Shown piece by piece: positions 1-8,600 of a stretch of 64,000 bases of DNA; position 1 is the stretch's first letter, and each line of letters starts with the position of its first letter. Origin of the DNA: Palsa-892 sp035295845. Its GTDB lineage: Bacteria > Pseudomonadota > Alphaproteobacteria > Rhizobiales > Xanthobacteraceae. Position numbers and translations under genes: made by a program. A model generated the notes under the pieces. The model was not told the DNA's origin. It did no database searches and saw nothing but the letters and a program-made list of their open reading frames with translations. The DNA lies in the NCBI GenBank assembly GCA_035295845.1, contig DATGIF010000019.1, forward strand, positions 186,001 through 250,000, read 5' to 3'.

Positions 1-67
1 GCGGGCTCGTCGGGCGGGGTCTGCAACCGGTGCACGGGGGATGGAGAAGCGCGCATTTTATCGCTCC

Positions 68-89
68 TGCGATTCCGTCCCGAATCGCA
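68..89 (-). terminator. Weak hairpin downstream of the HWE kinase gene
   Basis: A perfect 8-bp inverted repeat (TGCGATTC / GAATCGCA, 6-nt loop) lies 13 nt after the kinase stop on the minus strand. No clear U-run follows, so it may only stabilise the mRNA end or terminate weakly. Confidence 0.35.
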
Positions 90-101
90 CCTGATCCAAT
101 T

Positions 102-1910
102 TTATTGCCGCAGCGCCTTCACTTCGGCATTGCGGTGGAGCAAGAGCGTAACGGTTGTCAGCAATTGCTCTTGCGTGAACGGCTTGTCGAGAACAATGCC
201 GCCGCGAAATGAGGGCGGCAGCGCTTCGCGCCCGTAGCCGGTGACAAAAGCGAACGGAATGTTTCGCTGCGTGAGTGCTATAGCGATTTCGTCCACCGGC
301 TCGCCGCCGAGATTGGCGTCGACGAGTGCGGCGTCGAATTCCTTCTTTTCGATCGAGCGTATCGCCTCCTCGGTCGAGCTCGCGGTCGCCGCGATCCGGC
401 AGCCGCTCCGCTCCAGGCTTGCTTCGATGTCCATCATGATCAGCGGCTCATCCTCGATGATGAGAATATTTTTGCCATGAAGACTGTCAGCCGAAGATCT
501 ATTCGCGGGTGAGACCACTTCGAGGCCGGACGTGCGCCCGCGCACATCGCGACCGTGTTGCAAACGAATGGTTTCGCGCAGCGGAAATTTTATGTGGCAG
601 CTCACACCGTCGGCTTCATAGCGGATCGATCCCGTGCCGCCGTCGGACCGCAAGCTCTGTTCGATGAGGGTGGTGCCGAAGCCGAACTCGGAAGGCGCAA
701 GCACCTCCGGGCCGCCACGCTCCTTCCAATGCAAATGCCCCCAGTGGGTGCCGTTGCTCTCTACGCTCCATTCGACGCTGAGGCGGCCTTGCGGCACGGA
801 CAGCGAGCCATACTTGCGCGCGTTGGTGGCGAGTTCATGTAGCACCAGCGCGAGATGAAGCGCGGTTTGTGGGTCGAGCAGCAACGCCGGCCCCGAGCAG
901 GAGACGCGTTCGTCGTCGCTGCTCCCAAGGGTGATTTGGTCGCGCACGAGCTCCGCCATTTGGGTGCCTTGCCAGGTATTTTGCGTGAGCAACGTGTGGG
1001 CCTTGGCGAGCGCCTGAATGCGCCCGCTGAAGGCGGTGGCGAAATCGTAGGGGTGTTCGGCGTTTCGCAGGGTTTGGTGCGCGATCGACTGCACCGTCGC
1101 GAGCGTGTTCTTGACCCGGTGGCTGAGTTCCTGAAGGAGAAGCGTCTGCACTTCCTGCGCGCGCTTCTGCTGGGTGATGTCGCGAGCCACCTTCGAAGCA
1201 CCGACGACGGTGCCGGTGGCATCGCGGAGCGGCGATACCGTCAGCGAAATATTGAGCCGGCGGCCGTCCTTGGCGACGCGTATCGTCTCGTAATGTCCGA
1301 TGCGTTCGCCCGCCTGTATTTTGGCGAGAATTTCTCCCTCTTCATCTTGCAGTTCGGGTGGAATAATGCGGAGGATCGATTGCCCGATCATTTCGCTTTC
1401 CCGAAAACCGAAAATGCGCTCTGCGCCGGCGTTCCACGTCTGGATAATTCCGGCAAGATTTTTGGAGATAATCGCGTCGTCCGACGACGAAACAATGGCG
1501 GCGAGCCGCGCCGAGTCCATGGCGCCTTTTTTTTGGGCGCTGAGATCGATTAGGACATTGACCGCGCCAACCATCCCCCCAGATTCATTGCGCAGCGGCG
1601 TCGGGAAGGAAAGGAAGGGAACGCGCCCGCCGTCGGGCCGTTCGAGGATCGCCTCGATTCCGCGTACCGCGCGGCCTTCCTTCAGCGCGATCGCCATCGG
1701 GCATTCGTCGTACGGCAATAAGCTTCCGTCGGCCCGGTAAAGTCGCCACGATTCGCGCCACAGATCCTTGCCGATCTCGGGGCATTGGCCCCACAATTCG
1801 GCGGCCGCCTCATTGTAAAACGTGACGCGCCCTTCGGCGTCGGTCGTGTAAACCGCGACGGGCAGGGCACGTAACAATTCGCTGGTCGGGATCATCGCCC
1901 CGGCACCCAT
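102..1910 (-). CDS. PAS-PAS-HWE histidine kinase with C-terminal receiver domain
   Basis: A cytosolic hybrid sensor kinase of 602 aa with no membrane segment. Two PAS domains (about residues 8-130 and 133-250) precede a HisKA_2/HWE dimerisation domain with phospho-acceptor His264 (ELSHRVKNTLA). The ATPase domain has N-box Asn363 (HELATNARKYG) and the HWE-family W-x-E signature (HWKERGG). A receiver domain (about 480-595) carries phospho-acceptor Asp531 in ALVDANLGG and a conserved Lys near its end. HWE kinases in alphaproteobacteria often sense light, redox or general stress. The gene is divergent from a stress cluster behind an EcfG-type box, so a general-stress input is a reasonable but unproven guess. 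A second ATG five codons in (MIPTSELL) is an alternative start. Confidence 0.93.
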   Translation of the reverse strand: MGAGAMIPTSELLRALPVAVYTTDAEGRVTFYNEAAAELWGQCPEIGKDLWRESWRLYRADGSLLPYDECPMAIALKEGRAVRGIEAILERPDGGRVPFLSFPTPLRNESGGMVGAVNVLIDLSAQKKGAMDSARLAAIVSSSDDAIISKNLAGIIQTWNAGAERIFGFRESEMIGQSILRIIPPELQDEEGEILAKIQAGERIGHYETIRVAKDGRRLNISLTVSPLRDATGTVVGASKVARDITQQKRAQEVQTLLLQELSHRVKNTLATVQSIAHQTLRNAEHPYDFATAFSGRIQALAKAHTLLTQNTWQGTQMAELVRDQITLGSSDDERVSCSGPALLLDPQTALHLALVLHELATNARKYGSLSVPQGRLSVEWSVESNGTHWGHLHWKERGGPEVLAPSEFGFGTTLIEQSLRSDGGTGSIRYEADGVSCHIKFPLRETIRLQHGRDVRGRTSGLEVVSPANRSSADSLHGKNILIIEDEPLIMMDIEASLERSGCRIAATASSTEEAIRSIEKKEFDAALVDANLGGEPVDEIAIALTQRNIPFAFVTGYGREALPPSFRGGIVLDKPFTQEQLLTTVTLLLHRNAEVKALRQ

Positions 1911-2076
1911 GGCTTTTGGCCGCCAAGGGTGCAGCGCAATAGCGTTTTGTCGGAAATCGTACTCACCGCGATCAGCCCTCGCCCAGCCCTCGCGACATGA
2001 AAACTCGCGATCGTGCAGAAGGTTTCAATCGAATCCTGTCCGTCCTTGACGTGGCCGACCGTGCATTGGGGGATGA

Positions 2077-2101
2077 GGAACATTTTTGCGATGCCGCCGT
2101 T
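2077..2101 (+). promoter_or_regulatory. EcfG-type general stress promoter upstream of csbD-like gene
   Basis: The sequence shows an exact GGAAC-N16-CGTT arrangement (GGAAC at 2077-2081, CGTT at 2098-2101), the consensus known for the alphaproteobacterial general stress sigma factor EcfG. It ends 38 nt before the CsbD start codon, leaving a short leader. Two more exact copies occur in this window in front of small secreted proteins. Confidence 0.7.
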
Positions 2102-2139
2102 TTCCTCGCGATCAAAAATCGAAATCGCAGGAGGAATTC

Positions 2140-2331
2140 ATGGACAAGGACCGCATCCAGGGCTCCGGCCATCAGGTCAAAGGCAAAGTGAAGGAAGTGG
2201 TGGGTAAGGTCACCGGCGATGCCAAGACCGAGGCCGAAGGCAAGGCCGAGAACATCGCGGGCAAGGTACAAAACACCATCGGCGGCATCAAGGATACGCT
2301 GAAGGATAAGGATAAGTCGAAACATCACTAA
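2140..2331 (+). CDS. CsbD family stress protein
   Basis: A 63-residue, highly charged Lys/Glu/Asp-rich protein beginning MDKDRIQGSGHQVKGKVKE, typical of the CsbD family (about 60-70 aa, induced by general stress in many bacteria; molecular function unknown). The start is set by a strong AGGAGG six nt before the ATG. Longer in-frame starts lack such a site and would run through the EcfG-type box. The repeated G-K-V-x-x-x-x-G-K pattern typical of the family is visible. It is the first gene behind the stress promoter at 2077-2101. Confidence 0.9.
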   Translation: MDKDRIQGSGHQVKGKVKEVVGKVTGDAKTEAEGKAENIAGKVQNTIGGIKDTLKDKDKSKHH

Positions 2332-2369
2332 TCTTAGCAAAAGTCTCGATTCCAAGATGGAGAGGTCGA

Positions 2370-2699
2370 ATGCGCGACTATTTGGTTCTCTTCGGGACGG
2401 CGACGATAGCGATGACTATCGCGGTGAACGCTTTTGCAATCTCGCCTTTTATTGCGGGTGCGCGAACCGGCCCAGGGATTCAATTGGTCGAAGACCGTCG
2501 ATCTGAAACCGTAGGCCAGAAGGTGAAGCGCATTTGGCGAGATTTGACGGGTTACAAGTTTAATGTCTCCTGTCCAATCTTTCCGATCCCCCTGACACAT
2601 TCGAGGTGCACAGAGACGGGCAAGAATCTTGAGGAAGCCCGGTCAAAGTGCCAGGCACAAAATCCCTTCTGTGCGGTCAGCGAGGTTGGCCGTTCCTAG
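2370..2699 (+). CDS. Small secreted four-cysteine protein, function unknown
   Basis: A 109-residue protein with an N-terminal hydrophobic signal peptide (MRDYLVLFGTATIAMTIAVNAFA). The mature part carries four cysteines in its C-terminal third, compatible with two periplasmic disulfides. A GGAGAGG site lies just before the ATG. I do not recognise a family. It sits 38 nt after the CsbD gene on the same strand and could be co-transcribed with it as part of the stress cluster. Confidence 0.65.
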   Translation: MRDYLVLFGTATIAMTIAVNAFAISPFIAGARTGPGIQLVEDRRSETVGQKVKRIWRDLTGYKFNVSCPIFPIPLTHSRCTETGKNLEEARSKCQAQNPFCAVSEVGRS

Positions 2700-2812
2700 A
2701 CGGAATGCCTGATCACCGCTTCTCTGACTTCGTTTCAGCGGTCTTTCGGTTTTCTGCAACCTTTCACGTCGCTGAGTGTTTTCTATACGAGACTTTCAAA
2801 AGGAGACCCGAC

Positions 2813-2896
2813 ATGGGACGCGCTTTGATCCTGTGGCTTCTCGGAATTCCAATCCCGGTGCTTTTGCTTTTGTGGCTTTTCGGTTTTTTCCACTAG
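2813..2896 (+). CDS. 27-residue single-span membrane peptide
   Basis: The predicted peptide is almost wholly hydrophobic (core GIPIPVLLLLWLFGFFH) and would form one membrane span. The start is chosen because AAGGAGA lies 7 nt before the ATG at 2813; upstream in-frame codons do not look like protein. Very similar tiny peptides of the form MGR-x-(I/L)-L-WLLGIPIP, to my memory, occur in alphaproteobacterial genomes, usually as hypothetical proteins near stress or envelope genes. Its place between the CsbD and DUF883 genes fits that. Function unknown. Confidence 0.6.
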   Translation: MGRALILWLLGIPIPVLLLLWLFGFFH

Positions 2897-2970
2897 CAAT
2901 CGATGCAGCCAATCAATGCGAAAACACCCAATGCACTGAAGATTCCGCCTATTGAATGTGAGGAAATGCC

Positions 2971-3297
2971 ATGGCCACCAGCGATGCCACCAGCAAATTT
3001 ACACGAAGCGCTTCGGCCACGATCGAAAGCTTACAAGAGGACTTAACCGCCATGCGTGATGATGTGGGCAAGCTCAGTCAACAGGTGATTGATCTTCTCT
3101 CCGCGAAAGGCAACGCGGCTTACAAGCGCGCGAAAAGAAACATCGATGCCAAAGCAGGAGAGGCTACCGACGCCGTGCGCGAGGTCCGCGACACCTTTGC
3201 GGACGCTATCGAAGAATCGGTGCATGAGCGGCCTTATGCAACATTGGCCATCGCACTGGGAATCGGTTTCATCCTCGGCGCAACTTGGCGCCGCTAG
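2971..3297 (+). CDS. DUF883 (ElaB/YqjD-like) membrane-anchored protein
   Basis: A 108-residue protein: a long amphipathic, probably coiled-coil N-terminal region (residues about 15-80) and one C-terminal membrane span (LAIALGIGFILGATWRR). This is the layout of the DUF883 family; E. coli members ElaB and YqjD are inner-membrane tail-anchored proteins, RpoS-controlled, and at least YqjD binds ribosomes. GAGG lies before the ATG. The gene forms a unit with the following membrane protein 23 nt downstream, like the yqjD-yqjE arrangement. Confidence 0.88.
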   Translation: MATSDATSKFTRSASATIESLQEDLTAMRDDVGKLSQQVIDLLSAKGNAAYKRAKRNIDAKAGEATDAVREVRDTFADAIEESVHERPYATLAIALGIGFILGATWRR

Positions 3298-3320
3298 TTT
3301 GCGGCGCAGGTTAGCCGGTT

Positions 3321-3770
3321 ATGGGTAAGGCGATCGACGCGGCAATCCGAACAGCTGTTTACGGCGTGATCGCCGCCGCAGCTGGGATAACCGCCTTTCT
3401 ATTTCTCGTCATCGCCGCATTTTTATGGACGCAGCAACATTATGACACGATCACAGCGTGTGCCGTGGGGGGCGGTGTGTTTTTGTTCGTCGCGTGCTTG
3501 GCGGCCATCATGCTGGCGTATTCGCGGCGGCGCGCCGCCAAAGTGGAAGAAGAAGAGACCGCGATTGGTTTTGGTGCGCGATTGACAGACCCCGCCTTTC
3601 TCTTGATGGCAGCCCAACTGCTTCGCGCAGTGGGTATTGCACGGCTGTGGCCGCTGGCTATTGCCGCGATCGTGGCCTTTGGCGTCGCAGATCTATCGGG
3701 ACCGAAGCGCGGCGGCAGCAAACCTCGACGGCACACGCAGGAGCCGCAACGCCCGCGGGCGGCGGCTTAA
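3321..3770 (+). CDS. Holin-like / YqjE-type inner-membrane protein
   Basis: A 149-residue protein with two strong membrane spans (about residues 12-35 and 46-67), a charged segment with EEEE, then a third weakly hydrophobic stretch (about 104-123) and a basic Arg/Lys-rich tail. This resembles the YqjE/'phage holin family' proteins encoded next to DUF883 proteins. Its stop codon overlaps the stop of the convergent DUF3053 lipoprotein gene (shared TTAA at 3767-3770), so there is no room for a terminator between them. Confidence 0.7.
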   Translation: MGKAIDAAIRTAVYGVIAAAAGITAFLFLVIAAFLWTQQHYDTITACAVGGGVFLFVACLAAIMLAYSRRRAAKVEEEETAIGFGARLTDPAFLLMAAQLLRAVGIARLWPLAIAAIVAFGVADLSGPKRGGSKPRRHTQEPQRPRAAA

Positions 3771-4465
3771 GTCCCGTACAGCAACACCTTCAGCTTCTGC
3801 TGCAATTCGGCGAGCGCCTTGCCCTTGGCGGCGGCGTCCGCGGACTTGGCCTGGAGTTGCGCCTGGATCGCGGGATCGCTCACCACCATCTGCGGGCCGC
3901 GAAAGCTGATCGCATCCTTGTGGGCTTTGACGAAATCGTCGAAATCGAGAATCGCACGGAAGGCCGCGTCGATCACCGGCCAGCCGTCGGCGAACGCGTG
4001 CGCGGGCGCCATCACGCGGGCGAAGGCCTGATCGTACACGGACTTGAGATCGTCCGGCTGCTTGAGGGCCGCGCGCGCGGCCTCGGCCTTGGCGATCTCC
4101 GCCGGCAAGGCGGTGATCGCCTTTTCCATGTCGCCGCGGACCTTGGCGATGGTGTCGCGCATCTCGATCACGTCCTGCAGCGAGGCCGGCTGGCGGAGGC
4201 TCGCGATCCCGCGCATCGAGGCGCCGGCCGCGTCGAGATCGGTCCTGAAATTCAGGATCACGTCGTAATGCGCGGCGTAAGCGCCGAAGGATTTGCGCTC
4301 GACATCGGAAGGAACGGCGAAGTGAACGCCTGGCTTGGCGATGATGCGCGTTTGCAGGAAATCGATCAGCGCCTTGCGCTCCGCCGCCTCGTCGCCGCAG
4401 GCAACAAGATTGAAGACCAGGAACGCAAGCGCGATCCCGGCCGCGAATTTCTGAATGAATTGCAT
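3767..4465 (-). CDS. DUF3053 (YiaF-like) lipoprotein
   Basis: A 232-residue protein. The chosen ATG at 4465 gives a clean lipoprotein signal (MQFIQKFAAGIALAFLVFNLVAC, lipobox LVAC), which a start 16 codons upstream would bury. After the modified Cys the protein is mostly helical, with many Ala/Lys/Asp residues and the typical ERKALIDFLQTRI opening of the DUF3053 family (E. coli YiaF), whose function is not known. A G-rich Shine-Dalgarno precedes the ATG. It converges on the holin-like gene with overlapping stop codons. Confidence 0.85.
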   Translation of the reverse strand: MQFIQKFAAGIALAFLVFNLVACGDEAAERKALIDFLQTRIIAKPGVHFAVPSDVERKSFGAYAAHYDVILNFRTDLDAAGASMRGIASLRQPASLQDVIEMRDTIAKVRGDMEKAITALPAEIAKAEAARAALKQPDDLKSVYDQAFARVMAPAHAFADGWPVIDAAFRAILDFDDFVKAHKDAISFRGPQMVVSDPAIQAQLQAKSADAAAKGKALAELQQKLKVLLYGT

Positions 4466-4608
4466 AATCCCCCGCCCGTTGATCTTCTTTAGGGCAAGTA
4501 TGCAGGGCCCCACAACAGCGAAAAGGACCGGGCGCTCCTCGCGTATGGACGAGGCTATTCCGCGCGGCTAACGTTTCGGCGCATTCAAATCCCGCGGGGA
4601 GGAAGCCG

Positions 4609-4983
4609 ATGGGAAAATCCATGACGCCGGAGCGCGCGGCCGAATTTGGCGCCGCCTGGAACAGCCGCAACGCCGATCTCGTCGCGAGCTACTTCGCTGA
4701 TGATGGCGCCTATTACGCCTCCGTCGGCCCCGACCATCTCGGCAAGAGCTATGTGGGCAAGGACGCGATCCGCCGCGGCGTGCAGGCCTTCTTCGACCGC
4801 TTTCCCGACGGCAAGTTCGAAAACCTCAAGGTTATGGTCGCGGGCAATATCGGCTCCTTCGAGTGGGACTTCGTGGCAACCGACGCGAGCGGAAAGCGCA
4901 CGGTCACGGCCGGTTGCGATCTCCTCGAATTTTCCGGCGACAAGGTTCTCAAGAAAAACGCCTTCCGCAAGCAAAAGGGCTGA
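4609..4983 (+). CDS. SnoaL-like / NTF2-fold protein
   Basis: A 124-residue protein of the size and pattern of the SnoaL-like/ketosteroid-isomerase-like fold: an opening helix with AAWNSRNADLVASYFADDG, a middle GKDAIRRGVQAFFDRFPD, and C-terminal beta strands (SFEWDFVATD, GCDLLEF). Such proteins bind or isomerise small hydrophobic compounds; the substrate here cannot be read. GGGAGGAAG before the ATG supports the start. It stands alone between unrelated genes. Confidence 0.82.
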   Translation: MGKSMTPERAAEFGAAWNSRNADLVASYFADDGAYYASVGPDHLGKSYVGKDAIRRGVQAFFDRFPDGKFENLKVMVAGNIGSFEWDFVATDASGKRTVTAGCDLLEFSGDKVLKKNAFRKQKG

Positions 4984-5078
4984 AGCGCCTGCTACGCCAT
5001 GCCGCTGCGACAGAATGACTCGCCGGCGGCTTTCCTTAACGGCTTGCCAATGCCGCGGCTGATTCAGTCGCGGGCGCG

Positions 5079-5690
5079 ATGTTCGACACGGTCATTCTCC
5101 TGGGCGGGCCGGCGGAGCAGACGGCGTTGCCGCAGGCTTTGCTTGCGCACAATCCGCGGCTTGCGGTGGAATCGGTCGCCACCGCGGACGGGCTCGCAAC
5201 GCTTGCGCCGGAGTTGCTCGGCGCCGCGCGGCTTGTCGCCTTCTGCACCGACGTGATCGTACCGGCGCCCGTCCTCGATCGGCTCGGCTATGGCGCCTAT
5301 AATTTTCATCCCGGCTCGCCGCTGTTCCCCGGCTTTCGGCCGGCGCATTTCGCCCTGCAAGCGGGCGTCACTGAATTCGGCGCCAACGCGCACCGGATGA
5401 TCGAGGAAGTCGATGCCGGTCCGATCGTCGGCGTTGAGATGTTTGCTGTTCCGCCGGATGCGGATGTCGTCGCGCTCGAGACAATGGCCTATTCGCAACT
5501 CGCGAAGCTCTTCTGGCAGCTGGCCCTGCCGCTCGCGACCGAGGCGGCACCCCTTCCGGAGCTTCCGATCCGCTGGAGCGGCAAAAAAGGCACGCGGCGC
5601 CGCCTCGCGGCGATGGGTGCGATCGAGGAGGCTCTCATCGGCAAACATCGCCCGCTTTTGGCAGCAGGATTGCGAACGTCCGGCGGATGA
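5079..5690 (+). CDS. Formyltransferase-family protein (Fmt N-terminal domain-like)
   Basis: A 203-residue protein carrying the core of the formyl transferase N-terminal domain: a Rossmann-like start, then YNFHPGSPLFPGFRPAHFAL, which matches the family's conserved N-x-H-P-(S/G)-x-L-P-x-(F/Y)-(R/K)-G region, and a VDAGPIV motif. It lacks the C-terminal domain of methionyl-tRNA formyltransferase, so the substrate is probably not initiator tRNA; sugar-amine or folate-dependent formyl transfer are options. The last 56 nt overlap the 3' end of the convergent TIR-WD40 gene. The ribosome site is weak. Confidence 0.72.
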   Translation: MFDTVILLGGPAEQTALPQALLAHNPRLAVESVATADGLATLAPELLGAARLVAFCTDVIVPAPVLDRLGYGAYNFHPGSPLFPGFRPAHFALQAGVTEFGANAHRMIEEVDAGPIVGVEMFAVPPDADVVALETMAYSQLAKLFWQLALPLATEAAPLPELPIRWSGKKGTRRRLAAMGAIEEALIGKHRPLLAAGLRTSGG

Positions 5691-8600
5691 TAGAATAGTA
5701 TTGCGCTTCGCGGTCAGGCGCCCGTTCATCGAGGAAATACTGCAATCGCTCGTTGTCGGACAGCTTTCGCGGCAGTTCGTTGCGCGCGGCGTCGATCAGC
5801 ATCTGGCAGCGCGGCACGCTCCACAGGCGCGCGACCTTGTCCTCGGAGCCCGTCACCACATGCATTCCATCGGGCGTATAGGCCGCCGCGTACATCGCGC
5901 CAGGGCGCACGCCAAAACTCGCGACCGCTTCTCCACCTTCGACGTGATCCATCGGCGTAAATGTGCGCGCCGTGCCGTCGTCGGCTGCGACGACGATGCG
6001 CGCGCCGTCCGGTGAAAAAAGTGCTGAATAGAACACAAAGTCCACTAGATGCTCGCCGGAAATGAACCCGGTATCGCTCTCCCAAAGTTGCACGAGGCTT
6101 CTGAATGGCGAGGTGACGATGCGCGCGCCGTTCGGAGAGAAGGCGGCTGTCGACGTTGTAACGCCGAACATATTGCCGCCTGCCAGCGATACATGCTGCA
6201 TCCTTTTCATCAGCGCGTTCCACCATGGCTCGAACCGCGGATTGTCGATGAAAAGTTTGAGCTCCTTGAGCGGGCGGCCGTCATCGGCGCTCCAGAGCCG
6301 GCCGGCAACCCCGCCTTGGCCGCCGCCGAGCTCGGAAGTCAGTATTTGTGTGCCGTCGGGAGAGAATGAGGCGGAAACGACCGCTTCCGAATGCTTGATG
6401 GAGAAGAGCTCGTGGCCGTCCTCTGCGTCCCACACGCGCGCGGTCTTGTCGGATGACGCGGTGACGATGCGCTTGCCGTCAGGAGAAAACTCGGCGCTGT
6501 TCACGCGGTCTTCATGGCCGCGGAACGCGAGAATTTCGCGGCCCGTGTCCGCGTCCCACACGCGCGCGGTCTTGTCCGCAGAAGCCGTAAGTATGCGGCG
6601 CCCGTTCCGCGAAAAGGCTGCGTGCAGCACCGTGCCGTCGTGCCCCTGCAGCGTAAGTAGCGCATCACCGGAATCGAGATTCCAGATACGCGCGGTCTTG
6701 TCGTCCGATGCAGAGAGAAGGCGCTTGCCGTCCGGCGATACGACCGCCGTGCGGATGGCGCCTGCATGTCCGCGAAACGCCTGGATTACGGCTGCGGGTT
6801 CGATGGTCCAGATGCGGGCGGATCCATCGACCGACGTGGTTACGAGACGCGATCCGTCGGAAGAAAACGCCGCCGCCAGCACCTCCTGCTCATGCCCCTT
6901 CAGGACAAATACGGGGGCGACGGTCTTGAGGTCCCATACCTGCGCCGTGCCATCTTTTGAAATCGTGACGAAGAGGCGGTTGTCGGCCGTGAACGCCGTT
7001 TTGAAATCGCTGATCCGGCCTTGCGGCGCTGGGAGCTCGCGGCCGGTCTTGGCATCGATAAGTCTTGTTCCGCTTAAGAACGCCGCCAGGAGCCGGCTGC
7101 CATCGGGCGAGAAGGCGAATTGCGGATATTCGTCGTTCCCGACATGCAACGCCGTCAGCTGTGCGCCGGTTGCCGTATCCCAGAGGCGGAGGGTTCCGTC
7201 GTCGGCAAGACCGGCGATCCGGCTCGAGTCGGCGGACACGACGATTCTGCTAACGCCCCAGGTGCCGGAGCGTGGAACCCTCATCACGCTGATCTGTTCG
7301 CCGGTCTCGACGTTCCAGAACTGTATGACGGATTCGCGGTCGTCGGTGTCCTGGCGGGTAATGCTGATGATGTTGGCGCCTTCCGGCGAGAACATCACTT
7401 GCTTGAATGCATAATCCTTGCTCTTCAGGACCGCGGTTTCCGCGCCAGTGCCCGGGTCGAACACGTGGATCGTGCTCTCCGCTTCTCCTCCCCTGAAATC
7501 TCTCCAATAGGTGAGCAAGCGCTTGTCGTCGGGCGAGAAGACCGGCGCATAACCGTCGCGCAGTGAAAGCTTTACCAATTCGGCGCCGGTATCCGCATTC
7601 CAAAGCCGCAGCCCGCCGCCCTTGGAAGAGGTAACGACGCGGCGGCCGTCGGGCGAAAACGCACAGTTGGCGAGGGTTCGGCCAATTGAATCGTTGTCGT
7701 CGGCCGCCTCGCCGAGAGTTGCGATCTCCTTGCCGGTGAGAGTGTCCCACAAACGGCGGATGCCATCGTCTTTCGATTCCGTGAGCGCGCGCTTGCCGTC
7801 GGGAGAGAACAGTGGATCATCATCGCTTATGTGATGCGGCCAGCTCACGACCTTGTCGCCGGTCTCGACGTTCCAGAGTGTCGTCGCGGTTGGGTCGCCA
7901 TAGGTTCTCGTTGCCAGGCGGACGCTGCCGGGCAATAGCCGCACCAAGTCGAACTGATTCTTTTCATCGATGCGGAATTTTTGTTGTCCGGTGTTTGCGT
8001 CGAGTATGCGGATATGTTCATTGCCGCTGAGCAAGATCAGCGCGCCGTCGGGCGAGTAACTCGCGGAAGGGAACTGCCCGATACCCGGCAAGATCAATCG
8101 CTCGCGGCGGTTGGCGTAGGCGTGTTCGAGCGCGTAGGCCGCTTCGTTGAGAAACGGCCGCTCGGGATCACGCAAGTTCTTGGGTAGCGCTTCGAGCGCG
8201 AGCAGCGCACCGAGAACCGCATTGCCGCCGTCGGTCGCCTGCCGGGAGTCGCGGGCAAGAAAGCGCGATTGCGCCACCAGCGCATCGTTGCGCTGGTTTT
8301 CCGAGACGCGCAGCATCCAGTAGGCGAGCCCCGCGAGGCCAAGAGCGGCCACGAGGCCAGCCGCGAGACTGCCGGATAGAATGTTCCGCCGCCGCGTCGC
8401 CGCCTTGCGGCTCTCGGCGATGAAATTGCGCGTGTCGTCGGTGGGCTCCGGTGCATCGTGGGGCCGCGAGGCAATCCAGCGCTCCGCTTCCTCGAGCATA
8501 GGCGAGCGCAGCAAAAGGCCACGGGGTCCCGGGCGGCCGGCTTCTGCCCAGCGCCGCGCCTGCTCACCGAATTCGGTGTGCTTCCTCACCCACTCAATGT

